From Pseudoalteromonas sp. OOF1S-7 (GTDB lineage: Bacteria > Pseudomonadota > Gammaproteobacteria > Enterobacterales > Alteromonadaceae): a stretch of 64,000 nt of DNA. The stretch covers positions 26,651 through 90,650 of the forward strand of contig NZ_JAKRFZ010000020.1 in the NCBI RefSeq assembly GCF_022347765.1. Reading direction: 5' to 3'. Shown one piece after another: positions 34,372 to 43,530 of the stretch. A program made the translations under genes and the position numbers. The notes under the pieces are model-generated. The model saw nothing but the letters and a program-made list of their open reading frames with translations. It did not search any database and was not told the origin of the DNA. How positions within the stretch are numbered: the stretch's first letter is position 1; every line of letters begins with the position of its first letter.

Positions 34372-34396
34372 AAAAAAGCCGCGATGCGGCTTTTTT
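34372..34396 (-). terminator. rho-independent terminator after accA
   Basis: AAAAAAGCCGC (34372-34382) pairs with GCGGCTTTTTT (34386-34396) around a 3-base loop. On the minus strand the stem ends in a T run. It separates accA from tilS. Confidence 0.88.
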
Positions 34397-34419
34397 CCGT
34401 GTTGTTGTGTCACTGTGGT

Positions 34420-35376
34420 TTAACAATAACCAAATGACATCAGGCGCTGGTAGCGTTGCTCCAGCATTTCTTCTGTGCTCAGTGCTTCCAGTTCGCCCAG
34501 ATCACGCTTAAGCTGTGCTTTGAGGTTTTTCGCCATCGTGTCGTAGTTACGATGTGCACCACCCATGGGCTCATCAATAATAGTATTGATAAGATCCAGC
34601 TCTTTCACGCGTGCCGCTGATACACCCATAGCTTCTGCCGCAAGTGGTGCCTTCTCTGCACTCTTCCACAGGATAGAGGCACACCCTTCAGGTGAGATTA
34701 CAGAGTATGTGCTGTACTGCAGCATGTTAACGCGGTCGCCCACCCCAATGGCCAGTGCACCACCAGAACCACCCTCACCAATCACGGTACAGATGGTCGG
34801 CACTTTCAGTGCAGCCATTACTTTAAGGTTACGGGCAATTGCTTCACTCTGGCCGCGCTCTTCAGCGCCAACACCCGGATAGGCACCCGGCGTGTCGATG
34901 AAAGTGATGATTGGCATTTTAAAACGCTCAGCCATTTCCATCAGACGCAGGGCTTTACGATAGCCTTCAGGCTTTGGCATACCGAAATTACGCTTGATTT
35001 TTTCTGCCGTATCGCGCCCTTTTTGCTGACCGATCACCATCACAGGCTTATCGTCCAGACGTGCAACACCGCCTAAAATAGCCGGGTCGTTTGCAAATGT
35101 GCGGTCACCTGCAAACTCGTCGAACTCAGTGAAAATACGCTCGATATAATCGCGTGTGTATGGACGAAGCGGATGACGCGCTAACTGAGATACCTGCCAG
35201 GCACCCAGATTGTCGAAAATCTTTTTCGTTTGTTCTACGCTTTTTTCCTTGAGGCGGCTGATCTCTTCTTCAAGGCTGAGATCAAGACTGCCAGAGCGGC
35301 TTACGTTTTGTAATTCATTGATTTTTGCTTCTAATTCTGCAATTGGAAGCTCAAATTCAAGATAATTGAGGCTCAT
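34420..35376 (-). CDS. accA: acetyl-CoA carboxylase carboxyltransferase subunit alpha
   Basis: 318 residues, the usual AccA length. Family features include MSLNYLEFELPIAELEAKI at the start, HPLRPYTRDYIERIFTEF, VIGQQKGRDTAEK, FIDTPGAYPGVGAEERGQSE and IGEGGSGGALAIGVGD for carboxybiotin/acyl-CoA binding. With AccD it transfers carboxyl from biotin to acetyl-CoA to make malonyl-CoA, the first step of fatty acid synthesis. It follows dnaE with a 16-base gap, an arrangement conserved in gammaproteobacteria, and ends at a good terminator. Confidence 0.97.
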   Translation of the reverse strand: MSLNYLEFELPIAELEAKINELQNVSRSGSLDLSLEEEISRLKEKSVEQTKKIFDNLGAWQVSQLARHPLRPYTRDYIERIFTEFDEFAGDRTFANDPAILGGVARLDDKPVMVIGQQKGRDTAEKIKRNFGMPKPEGYRKALRLMEMAERFKMPIITFIDTPGAYPGVGAEERGQSEAIARNLKVMAALKVPTICTVIGEGGSGGALAIGVGDRVNMLQYSTYSVISPEGCASILWKSAEKAPLAAEAMGVSAARVKELDLINTIIDEPMGGAHRNYDTMAKNLKAQLKRDLGELEALSTEEMLEQRYQRLMSFGYC

Positions 35377-35392
35377 GCTCTAAACGACCTGT

Positions 35393-38300
35393 TTAATTAA
35401 ATTCTAGTTCTATTTCCTGCGCCGCCATCTTGGATAATCGTCTGAGGAGATCATCACTGGGCGTCACACACCATTGCATACCTAATGTCACTTCCGCTAT
35501 CGCGTCCGGGCGCTGATATTGGATTTTTACCGGACACGTACCAAACTTGTACGGTTCCAGTACTTTTTTCAGATTATCTATGAAGTTCGTGTCAATTTGC
35601 ACCATATTCAATGTCATTTTTATAGCACTAATCCGCTTTTCACGGGCCTGAGCTATGGTGCAGACTTCTCTGGCGGTCATTGTAATGCCGCCGGAGAAGT
35701 TATCAAAGCTGACCTGTCCGGATATTACCAAGATTTGGTTCATTTGCAGCATATCTTGGTACATTTCAAACTGTTCAGGGAATAAGCGTACATCAATTCG
35801 TGCGCTCTTGTCATCTAAAGTTATCAGACCCCAGCGTTTACCCTTCTTATTGATCAGCACCCTTGCATTGATAACCAATCCCGCAGCCGTCGATTGCACA
35901 TCGCGATTCGTTGGCTGTAATTCTACTAGACGACCCGAAGTGTAATTTTTTAACTCTTTTCTGTATTGATTTATGGGGTGACCGGTCAAATACAAGCCCA
36001 GGGTGTCTTTTTCGCCCTGCAACCATTCATCGTCCGACAGCCCAATGGCTTTTACAAAGGCTTGTTCTACTTCGTCTGGTTCGACGGCCAGCAGACCGAA
36101 CAAGTCACTCTGCCCCAGCGACTCAGCCTTGTGATGCTGCTCGGCAGACTTCATGGCGTCTTTCAGGCTGGCCAATAAGGTAGCGCGTCCAGGCTGGGTT
36201 TTCTCCGGACCCAGCTGGTCCAGCGCGCCTGCGTAAATCAGCTTTTCAATCACCCGGCGGTTCAGGCGTTTAAGGTCAACCCGGGCACAAAAATCGAATA
36301 AGTCTTTAAACGGACCGCCCTGCTCGCGGGCTTCGAGAATGGCTTCAACCGGGCCTTCACCCACGCCTTTGATGGCACCAATACCATAGACAATTTCACC
36401 CTGACGGTTTACCGCAAACTTGTACACACCGGCATTGACATCCGGTGGCAGTAGCGTCAACTTCATGTTTTCACATTCATCCACCAGGGTCACGATTTTG
36501 TCGGTGTTATCCATATCCGCCGACATAACCGCTGCCATAAATTCGGCCGGATAATGGGTTTTCATCCACAGTGTCTGATACGATACCAGTGCGTAAGCAG
36601 CAGAGTGTGACTTGTTAAAGCCATAACCCGCGAACTTCTCTACCAGATCGAAGATCTTCATTGCCAGTTCGCCGTCAACGCCGTTGTCTCTGGCACCGTC
36701 TTCAAAGGTGCTGCGCTGCTTGGCCATTTCCTCGGGTTTTTTCTTACCCATGGCTCGACGCAGCAAGTCCGCGCCACCCAGACTGTACCCCGCCAGGACC
36801 TGGGCTATCTGCATTACCTGCTCCTGATACAGGATGATGCCGTAAGTTGGCTCCAGGATCGGTTGCAGGCTGTCGTGCTGGTATTGCGCATCCGGATAAG
36901 AGATCTCTTCACGGCCATGCTTACGGTCGATAAAGTTGTCTACCATGCCCGATTGCAGCGGACCAGGACGGAACAGGGCCACCAGGGCTATCATATCTTC
37001 GAAACAGTCCGGCTTAAGACGACGAATGAGGTCTTTCATCCCGCGCGATTCCAGCTGGAATACGGCGGTGGTCTCTGCTCTGAGCAGCACTTCAAAACTG
37101 GCCGGGTCATCCAGCGGGATGGCCGCTATATCGACCGGCTCAATACCATCGCGTGCCAGCCGCTCGTTGGTCATGTCAAGCGCCCACTGCAAGATGGTCA
37201 GTGTACGCAGACCCAGGAAGTCGAATTTAACCAGACCGGCCGTTTCAACGTCATTTTTATCAAACTGGGTGACCGGGAACTTACCTTCTTCGTCGCAATA
37301 CAGCGCGGCAAAATCGGTAATACTGGTGGGCGAGATAACTACGCCCCCGGCGTGCTTACCGGCGTTACGGGTACAGCCTTCGAGAATACGACACTTGTCG
37401 ATTAGCTCACGCACTTCCTCGTCGCCGTCATATACTTCGGGCAGACGCGGCTCAACCTCGAATGCTTTAGCCAGGGTCATACCCGGATCGCCCGGGACAA
37501 GCTTAGAAATTCGGTCAACAAAACCATAAGGGTGACCAAGTACCCGGCCCACATCGCGAATTACCGCCTTGGCCGCCATGGTACCAAAGGTAATGATCTG
37601 AGATACCGCCTGACGACCATACAATTTAGATACGTGATCGATTACTTCATCCCGGCGGTCCATACAGAAGTCGACGTCGAAGTCGGGCATCGAGACACGT
37701 TCCGGGTTAAGGAAACGTTCGAATAGCAGGTCAAATTCCAGCGGATCCAGATCGGTGATCTTTAAAGCATACGCCACCAACGAGCCCGCACCGGAACCCC
37801 GGCCCGGTCCTACCGGAATATCGTTGTCCTTACTCCACTGAATGAACTCCATTACGATCAGGAAGTAGCCCGGGAATCCCATCTGGTTGATTACGTCGAG
37901 CTCGATTTGCAGACGTTCATCGTAAGGGCCACGTTTCTCTGCCCGCTCGGCATCGTCCGGGAATAGAAACTGTAAACGCTCTTCCAGACCGTCACGGGAC
38001 ACCTTAACCAGGAAGTCTTCGATTTTTAAATCGCCAGTCGGATAGTCCGGCAGGAAGTAAGTGCCCAGCTGCACCGTGACATTACAGCGCTTGGCAATCT
38101 CCACTGTGTTTTGCAGCGCCTCCGGAATATCACTGAATAACTCCTGCATTTGCTCTGGGGTTTTCAGATACTGCTCTTTGGAGAAGCGTCTGGGTCGGTT
38201 TTTGTCTTCCAGCGTATAGCCGTCGTGGATAGCCACTCGAATTTCGTGCGGCTCGAAGTCGTGTTCATGGAGGAACACCACTTCATTGGTTGCCACCACA

Positions 38301-38884
38301 GGCAAGCCCCTTTCGGTTGCCAACGCAACTGCGCCATGCAGGTACTCTTCTTCCTGCTCGCGACCTGTACGGTGCAGCTCAAGATAGTAATGATCGGCAA
38401 AATGGGTTTCGTAGAATTCCACCGTATCGGCAATCAGTTGCGGATTGCCCTTCAAAAGCGCCTTACCCACGTCGCCGTCTTTGGCACCGGAAAGCAAAAT
38501 CAGGCCTTCTTTGTATTTGGCCAGCCACGCTTTGTCTATCACAGGACGGTGAAATACGTGACCCCGTAAATAGGCCTCGGAGATCAATAAGGTGAGGTTT
38601 TTATAACCTTCGTTGTTTTTTGCCAGCACCACAATACGGCTGGGCTCGTCCGGGAACTGGTCGCTCTTAAGCCAGAAATCGGCACCGACCAAAGGTTTAA
38701 TACCCGCACCATGGGCCGCGCCGTAAAAGCGTACCAGACCACATAAATTCATCTGATCGGTAATGGCAAAGGCAGGCATCCCCAGTTCAGCGGCACGCGC
38801 CACGATGGGCTTGGTTTTTGCCAGCCCGTCGACCATAGAAAAGTCGCTGTGTACTCTTAAATGAACAAACTCAGGTGCTGCCAT
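35393..38884 (-). CDS. dnaE: DNA polymerase III subunit alpha
   Basis: 1163 residues, DnaE1-type. The PHP domain is N-terminal (FVHLRVHSDFSMVDGLAKT). The polymerase palm holds catalytic Asp401 and Asp403 in MPDFDVDFCMDRRDEV, with the third Asp in KFDFLGLRTL. Fingers and helix-hairpin-helix regions (GYGFNKSHSAAYALVSYQT) follow, then the OB-fold (AAGLVINARVLINKKGKRW) and a C-terminal tau-binding part. This is the replicative polymerase. It lies 2 bases from rnhB and 16 from accA, so it belongs to one transcription unit. Confidence 0.98.
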   Translation of the reverse strand: MAAPEFVHLRVHSDFSMVDGLAKTKPIVARAAELGMPAFAITDQMNLCGLVRFYGAAHGAGIKPLVGADFWLKSDQFPDEPSRIVVLAKNNEGYKNLTLLISEAYLRGHVFHRPVIDKAWLAKYKEGLILLSGAKDGDVGKALLKGNPQLIADTVEFYETHFADHYYLELHRTGREQEEEYLHGAVALATERGLPVVATNEVVFLHEHDFEPHEIRVAIHDGYTLEDKNRPRRFSKEQYLKTPEQMQELFSDIPEALQNTVEIAKRCNVTVQLGTYFLPDYPTGDLKIEDFLVKVSRDGLEERLQFLFPDDAERAEKRGPYDERLQIELDVINQMGFPGYFLIVMEFIQWSKDNDIPVGPGRGSGAGSLVAYALKITDLDPLEFDLLFERFLNPERVSMPDFDVDFCMDRRDEVIDHVSKLYGRQAVSQIITFGTMAAKAVIRDVGRVLGHPYGFVDRISKLVPGDPGMTLAKAFEVEPRLPEVYDGDEEVRELIDKCRILEGCTRNAGKHAGGVVISPTSITDFAALYCDEEGKFPVTQFDKNDVETAGLVKFDFLGLRTLTILQWALDMTNERLARDGIEPVDIAAIPLDDPASFEVLLRAETTAVFQLESRGMKDLIRRLKPDCFEDMIALVALFRPGPLQSGMVDNFIDRKHGREEISYPDAQYQHDSLQPILEPTYGIILYQEQVMQIAQVLAGYSLGGADLLRRAMGKKKPEEMAKQRSTFEDGARDNGVDGELAMKIFDLVEKFAGYGFNKSHSAAYALVSYQTLWMKTHYPAEFMAAVMSADMDNTDKIVTLVDECENMKLTLLPPDVNAGVYKFAVNRQGEIVYGIGAIKGVGEGPVEAILEAREQGGPFKDLFDFCARVDLKRLNRRVIEKLIYAGALDQLGPEKTQPGRATLLASLKDAMKSAEQHHKAESLGQSDLFGLLAVEPDEVEQAFVKAIGLSDDEWLQGEKDTLGLYLTGHPINQYRKELKNYTSGRLVELQPTNRDVQSTAAGLVINARVLINKKGKRWGLITLDDKSARIDVRLFPEQFEMYQDMLQMNQILVISGQVSFDNFSGGITMTAREVCTIAQAREKRISAIKMTLNMVQIDTNFIDNLKKVLEPYKFGTCPVKIQYQRPDAIAEVTLGMQWCVTPSDDLLRRLSKMAAQEIELEFN

Positions 38885-38886
38885 AA

Positions 38887-39480
38887 CTAAGATTTCTCCG
38901 CCAGAATGCGCTGTACCGGTTTGAAACTGGTTCTGTGGTGCGGTGTTGCGCCGTATTCACTGAGTGCTGCAAAATGCGCTTTGGTTGGATAACCTTTATG
39001 CGCCGCAAAGCCATATTGTGGATACTGCTTATCCAGCTCCAGCATTTCCTGATCGCGTGTCACTTTTGCCAGGATAGAGGCGGCACTGATCTCAGCAACC
39101 AGGCTGTCTCCTTTAACCACCGCCTGAGCAGGCACACTCAGTTCGGGCAAGCGATTACCGTCAACAAATACAAACTGGGCTTTTACTGCCAAGCCTTCTA
39201 CCGCACGCGTCATGGCCAGCATAGTGGCATGCAGAATATTCAGCTCATCAATTTCACTGACCGTAGCACGTGCCACGTGATAGCACAGTGCTTTTTGTTT
39301 GATCTCTTCAGCCAGCAGTAGTCGCTTTTTCTCGGTGAGCTTTTTGGAATCCGTCAGCCCTTCAATCGGGTTAGCCGGGTCCAGGATCACCGCAGCCGTT
39401 ACCACATCGCCCACCAAAGGGCCACGGCCTACTTCATCTACGCCTGCAATATACTGCACATCAGGACGTTCAATTTGCAT
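38887..39480 (-). CDS. rnhB: ribonuclease HII
   Basis: 197 residues. The active-site segment YIAGVDEVGRGPLVGDVVTAA supplies the Asp-Glu pair. FVFVDGNRLPEL and SILAKVTRDQEML carry the further acidic residues, and the C-terminal HKGYPTKAH motif is present. It cleaves the RNA strand of RNA-DNA hybrids and removes misincorporated ribonucleotides. The start overlaps the end of lpxB by 11 bases, indicating translational coupling in the lpxB-rnhB-dnaE order typical of the group. Confidence 0.97.
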   Translation of the reverse strand: MQIERPDVQYIAGVDEVGRGPLVGDVVTAAVILDPANPIEGLTDSKKLTEKKRLLLAEEIKQKALCYHVARATVSEIDELNILHATMLAMTRAVEGLAVKAQFVFVDGNRLPELSVPAQAVVKGDSLVAEISAASILAKVTRDQEMLELDKQYPQYGFAAHKGYPTKAHFAALSEYGATPHHRTSFKPVQRILAEKS

Positions 39481-40624
39481 CTATTAACTCCACTACAGCC
39501 TGTGCCGCCTGTTTGCTGGCGTCACGGCGAATATTCTGATGAATATCATAAAAACGTTGGACAAGCGCTGAGTTGTCTCCTTTCAGCAAAGGTAGCAATG
39601 CATCCGTGAGGGCATCGGGGTTACAATCCTGTTGTAAAAACTCTTCAACCAGGGCTTCATCTGCCAACAGGTTTGGCAAAGAAAAATGTTTGATGTTGAA
39701 GGTAAAAAAGGTATTAAAAATCCAGTAGCTGAGCGGTTTGAGCTTATAACCGACCACCATTGGTTTTTTATACAGCATGGCTTCAAGCGTGGCTGTACCA
39801 GAGGCAAGCAAAACCGCCGTCGCGGCCGTCATCGCAAGCGAAGACTGCCCATCGAGCAAAATGGTTCTCAGCTCAGGGGCGACCTGGGCCTGAATTGCCT
39901 GAAATTGCGCTTTACGCTTTTCATTCACCAGCGGAACAAGTATTTTCAGATTCGGGATCTTATCCGCCAGCGCTTTGGCGGTGAGCAAATAAGTTTCACT
40001 CAGCTGGCTTACTTCTGAGCCTCTGCTGCCTGGCAGCAAAGCCAGCACGGTATCTGAGTCTTTTAACCCCAGCTGCGCGCGTGCGGCTGACACATCCACG
40101 TCCAGAGGGATTTCATCCGCCAGTGTATGCCCAACAAAAGTGCAGGGTACTTCGTGCTTATCGTAAAAAGCCTTTTCGAATGGTAACAAAGACAATACCA
40201 GATTGGTCGCTTCTGCGATTTTGAAAATGCGCTTTTGTCGCCATGCCCAGACGGAAGGGCTCACATACTGCACAGTTTTAATGCCGGCAGCTTTTAAAGG
40301 TTTTTCCACGCGCAGGTTAAAATCGGGCGCATCAATACCAATGTAAATATCCGGCTTGTGCGCAATAAAATGTTCGACCAGTTGTTTGCGTATTTTCAGC
40401 AAGCGAGGCAAACGTCCCAGTACTTCTACCAGGCCCATCACGGCCAGCTCTTCCATATCGAATAAGGTTTCACACCCTGCATCCAGCATTTTTGGACCGG
40501 CAATACCGATGAATTGTGCATTGGGGTAATGTTTGCGCAGTGCATGGATCAGCCCTGCACCTAAGATGTCGCCAGACAGCTCGCCGGCAACAATCCCTAT
40601 CGTAATTTCTTTTTCGTTGGCCAT
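39470..40624 (-). CDS. lpxB: lipid-A-disaccharide synthase
   Basis: 384 residues, GT19 family. The N-terminal IGIVAGELSGDILGAGLIHAL motif, the FIGIAGPKMLDAGCETLFD segment and DAPDFNLRV are characteristic. LLPGSRGSEVSQL and ASGTATLEAMLYKKPMVVGY follow in the donor-binding half. The enzyme joins UDP-2,3-diacylglucosamine and lipid X to the lipid A disaccharide at the inner membrane. A terminator lies between it and lpxA, so it probably has some transcription of its own or depends on read-through. Confidence 0.97.
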   Translation of the reverse strand: MANEKEITIGIVAGELSGDILGAGLIHALRKHYPNAQFIGIAGPKMLDAGCETLFDMEELAVMGLVEVLGRLPRLLKIRKQLVEHFIAHKPDIYIGIDAPDFNLRVEKPLKAAGIKTVQYVSPSVWAWRQKRIFKIAEATNLVLSLLPFEKAFYDKHEVPCTFVGHTLADEIPLDVDVSAARAQLGLKDSDTVLALLPGSRGSEVSQLSETYLLTAKALADKIPNLKILVPLVNEKRKAQFQAIQAQVAPELRTILLDGQSSLAMTAATAVLLASGTATLEAMLYKKPMVVGYKLKPLSYWIFNTFFTFNIKHFSLPNLLADEALVEEFLQQDCNPDALTDALLPLLKGDNSALVQRFYDIHQNIRRDASKQAAQAVVELIDAN

Positions 40625-40640
40625 GTGATTCTTTTAGAAT

Positions 40641-40670
40641 AAAAAAACGCCATACAGGCTGTATGGCGTT
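40641..40670 (-). terminator. terminator after lpxA
   Basis: AACGCCATACAG (40646-40657) and CTGTATGGCGTT (40659-40670) are perfect complements, with seven A on the plus strand giving a T run on the transcript. Confidence 0.8.
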
Positions 40671-40724
40671 AGTATATCAGATACAGATATGCGATGCAGA
40701 AAGGTTATCAGCCGTTATATAAAT

Positions 40725-41495
40725 TTAACGTACCAGTCCTCTTTCAGAGGTCGCAATAAAGTCTATCATTTGCTGGACCCCAGCAAAGTTTGCCGCATCT
40801 TCGCGCATGGCTTCCAGTGCTTCGTCCAGCTTCAGGCCTTTACGGAACAATGTTTTGTAAGCACGGCGAATGGCCATAATTTCATCTGATCCATAGCCGC
40901 GGCGTTTTAACCCTTCGGAGTTTATTGCCGCTGGTCGTGCTGGTGTGCCAGTAGTCGTTACAAATGGCGGTACATCCTGATTCACGCCGCTGTACATGCC
41001 AACAAAGGCATGTGCGCCGATTTTACAGAATTGATGTACACCAGAATTACCTGCCAAAATCACGAAGTCTCCGACATGCACATGCCCTGCGACACTCGCA
41101 TTGTTAGCGAAAATCACGTTGTTACCAATGATGGCATCGTGCGCAACATGGGTATATGCCATAAACAGGTTGTTGCTGCCGATCTGTGTAATGCCTTTAT
41201 CCTGGATAGTGCCCCGGTGGATGGTGGCGCACTCCCGGATAATATTATTGTCACCAATGACGAGTTTAGTTGGTTCATCCTTGTACTTTTTATCTTGGCA
41301 GGCTTCGCCGACTGATGCGAACTGGAAAATATGGTTGCCAGAACCTATCACGCTGGGTCCTTTAATTACCACGTGAGATTCAATTTTACAGTTGTCTCCG
41401 ATAACGACATCATTGCCGATATAGCTGTAGGGACCAACCGATACGTTTTCGCCCAGCTGAGCACCTGACTCAATAATTGCAGTAGGATGGATCAC
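40725..41495 (-). CDS. lpxA: UDP-N-acetylglucosamine O-acyltransferase
   Basis: 256 residues from a GTG at 41495, chosen because the family begins M-I-H-P-T-A-I-I-E; an earlier GTG at 41519 lies inside fabZ. Left-handed beta-helix hexapeptides (VSVGPYSYIGNDVVIGDN) are followed by catalytic-region GTIQDKGITQIGSNNLFMAY with the conserved His in THVAHDAIIG, and the C-terminal helical domain. It adds 3-hydroxyacyl to UDP-GlcNAc, the first step of lipid A synthesis. It starts 2 bases after fabZ, which uses the same acyl-ACP. Confidence 0.96.
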   Translation of the reverse strand: MIHPTAIIESGAQLGENVSVGPYSYIGNDVVIGDNCKIESHVVIKGPSVIGSGNHIFQFASVGEACQDKKYKDEPTKLVIGDNNIIRECATIHRGTIQDKGITQIGSNNLFMAYTHVAHDAIIGNNVIFANNASVAGHVHVGDFVILAGNSGVHQFCKIGAHAFVGMYSGVNQDVPPFVTTTGTPARPAAINSEGLKRRGYGSDEIMAIRRAYKTLFRKGLKLDEALEAMREDAANFAGVQQMIDFIATSERGLVR

Positions 41496-41497
41496 GC

Positions 41498-41950
41498 TTA
41501 AAACTCTCTTCTTGCACACATTAATTCAGCGCTACATACGACCTTGCCGTCGACCTTTGCAACACCAGAGAACTTCCAGATATTGCGGCGCTCTTTCACA
41601 AATTCAACATGTAAATGCATGGTATCACCAGGCACTACCGGCTGTTTGAAGCGTGCATTATCTATTGCTGCAAACAAGTATAGTTCATTATCACCGCGAT
41701 TCTCGACGGTCTTGAAACCCAACAGACCGGTCGCCTGAGCCAATGCTTCTAAAATCATCACGCCCGGGAAAATGGGCTGATCAGGAAAATGGCCTGTAAA
41801 AATAGGCTCGTTCGCAGTCACATTTTTGACTGCATGTAAGTATTCGCCAGGTTTATAATCAATGACCTTGTCTACCAGCAGCATCGGGTATCGATGTGGT
41901 AGTAGCTTGAGGATCTCTTGAATATCGAAGCTATTTAATTCGTTGGCCAA
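41498..41950 (-). CDS. fabZ: 3-hydroxyacyl-ACP dehydratase
   Basis: 150 residues with the hotdog fold. LLPHRYPMLLVDKVIDY holds the catalytic His, HFPDQPIFPGVMILEALAQATG the catalytic Glu and central helix. It dehydrates 3-hydroxyacyl-ACP in fatty acid elongation, competing with LpxA and LpxD for the same substrate. Its place between lpxD and lpxA is the conserved arrangement that links membrane lipid and lipid A supply. Confidence 0.97.
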   Translation of the reverse strand: MANELNSFDIQEILKLLPHRYPMLLVDKVIDYKPGEYLHAVKNVTANEPIFTGHFPDQPIFPGVMILEALAQATGLLGFKTVENRGDNELYLFAAIDNARFKQPVVPGDTMHLHVEFVKERRNIWKFSGVAKVDGKVVCSAELMCARREF

Positions 41951-41961
41951 AATAACATCCT

Positions 41962-43002
41962 TTAGTTATCAGTATGTTTAAGCTGTTCTGTGAGGCTTTC
42001 CAGCGCTTTTAGTCGCGCTTTAAAATCCGAAAGATTACGTAGATGAGCAATGTTTTTACGCCACTCTTTATTCGTGGTGTGCGGCATACCTGATGAGTAA
42101 ATCCCCGGCTCGGAGATCCCTTTTGTCACCATGCTCATGCCTGTAATGACGACTCCGTCACACACTTCATTGTGTCCGTTGACAGCCACCATACCGCCAA
42201 TCTGGCAATATTTGCCAATTTTCACGCTACCGGCCATAACGCTACAACCAGCAATGGCTGTACCGTAACCAATCTCAACATTGTGTGCGATCTGAATTTG
42301 GTTATCCAGAATCACATTATCGTGGATCACCGTGTCATCTAGTGCACCACGATCTATGGTCGTACTTGCCCCCACTTCTACGCGGTCACCGATAATGACG
42401 CTGCCAAGCTGAGGAATTTTAACCCATTCTCCGCTTTCGTTGGCATAACCAAAACCATCACTGCCGATCACTGCGCCAGACTGGAATAGACATGACGCGC
42501 CAATAACGACTTCGTGATAAATCGTAACATTAGCCCAAAGCTTAGTCTTTGCACCAATACGGGTATGTTTGCCAACAAAGCACCCTGGGCCTATCTGTAC
42601 ATCATCGCCCAGCACTACGCCTGCTTCTATCACAGCATTAGCACCGATACTGACATTGTTGCCAAGCTTCACCGACTCATGGACTGAAGCGCGCTCGTGA
42701 ATACCCTGAGCTGAGTCAGGTGTGGTATCCATGTATTGCGCAAGCTTAGCGTAAGCGACATAAGGGTTATCACAGACTAGCTTGTTGCCAGAGAAGTGTT
42801 CCGCCTCAGCAGGAGCCAGAATAACGGCCCCAGCTTGTGTAGAGGCAAGTTGGCTGCGGTATTTCTTGTTTGCCAGGAACGCGATGTCCTGACCACCTGC
42901 ATTAAGCAAGGTGGCAATTTTCTCAATTGGCTGAGCCGGATCGCCTTGTAATTCGGCGCCCACAGCGTCAGCCAACTGCGACAAAGTGTAGTGTTTGGTC
43001 AT
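41962..43002 (-). CDS. lpxD: UDP-3-O-(3-hydroxyacyl)glucosamine N-acyltransferase
   Basis: 346 residues. A uridine-binding N-terminal domain (MTKHYTLSQLADAVGAELQG, IAFLANKKYRSQLAST) precedes the hexapeptide-repeat helix (VKLGNNVSIGANAVIEAGVV and QIGPGCFVGKHTRIGAKT). The catalytic His is in NQIQIAHNVEIGYGTAIAG. It carries out the third step of lipid A synthesis. The start codon overlaps the skp stop by one base (TAATG), indicating coupled translation. Confidence 0.97.
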   Translation of the reverse strand: MTKHYTLSQLADAVGAELQGDPAQPIEKIATLLNAGGQDIAFLANKKYRSQLASTQAGAVILAPAEAEHFSGNKLVCDNPYVAYAKLAQYMDTTPDSAQGIHERASVHESVKLGNNVSIGANAVIEAGVVLGDDVQIGPGCFVGKHTRIGAKTKLWANVTIYHEVVIGASCLFQSGAVIGSDGFGYANESGEWVKIPQLGSVIIGDRVEVGASTTIDRGALDDTVIHDNVILDNQIQIAHNVEIGYGTAIAGCSVMAGSVKIGKYCQIGGMVAVNGHNEVCDGVVITGMSMVTKGISEPGIYSSGMPHTTNKEWRKNIAHLRNLSDFKARLKALESLTEQLKHTDN

Positions 43003-43520
43003 TACTTTTTACTGACTACTTCAACAATTTTATCAGACAGGTCAGAAACTTTATCAGGGTTGAAGTAAATTGTCGTATCTTTTACGCGAACTTCATCGTA
43101 TTTTCCTTTTTTGGCAACTTCTTCAATGGCATCAACGATCAGTTTCTGTACTTTGGCCAGTTCCTGGTTTTGACGCGTTTTGATCTCCTGCTCAAGAGGA
43201 CGACCTTTTGTAGCCAGTTCTTGCTGCATGCCCTGGATCTTTTGACGCAATGCAACCTGCTGATCTTCACTCATTGTCGCGCTTTCACGCTTGAACTTTT
43301 CAGCTTCGAAACGGATGTCACCTTGTAGTTTTTCTAATTCTTGACGACGCTCTGCGAATTCAGCCTGTAAAGTTTGCTCAATTTTTGCCATTTGTGGCAA
43401 TTTTTTGTAGATATTTTGCATGTCAACCAGGCCAACTTTGTGTGCAAACGCAGACGCAGAAGCCCCCATCATGAGTGTTGCCATCAGCGCCATGGCCGAA
43501 GTTTTAAAAAGGTTTTTCAC
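43002..43520 (-). CDS. skp: periplasmic chaperone OmpH/Skp
   Basis: 172 residues. A signal peptide (MKNLFKTSAMALMATLMMG, cleavage near ASAFA-H) is followed by the short beta-strand KVGLVDMQNIY. Two long charged helices follow that form the coiled-coil tentacles (residues about 40-130, such as EFAERRQELEKLQGDIRFEA). The protein forms a trimer that holds unfolded outer-membrane proteins for BamA, encoded directly upstream with a 10-base gap. Confidence 0.95.
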   Translation of the reverse strand: MKNLFKTSAMALMATLMMGASASAFAHKVGLVDMQNIYKKLPQMAKIEQTLQAEFAERRQELEKLQGDIRFEAEKFKRESATMSEDQQVALRQKIQGMQQELATKGRPLEQEIKTRQNQELAKVQKLIVDAIEEVAKKGKYDEVRVKDTTIYFNPDKVSDLSDKIVEVVSKK

Positions 43521-43530
43521 AATTAGCTCC

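Noticed and set aside
36863..37529. Long plus-strand frames opposite dnaE
   Set aside because: These are antisense shadows in a highly conserved coding region.
41496..41519. Longer lpxA start inside fabZ
   Set aside because: The family starts at M-I-H-P-T-A; the GTG at 41495 gives exactly this and leaves a 2-base gap to fabZ.
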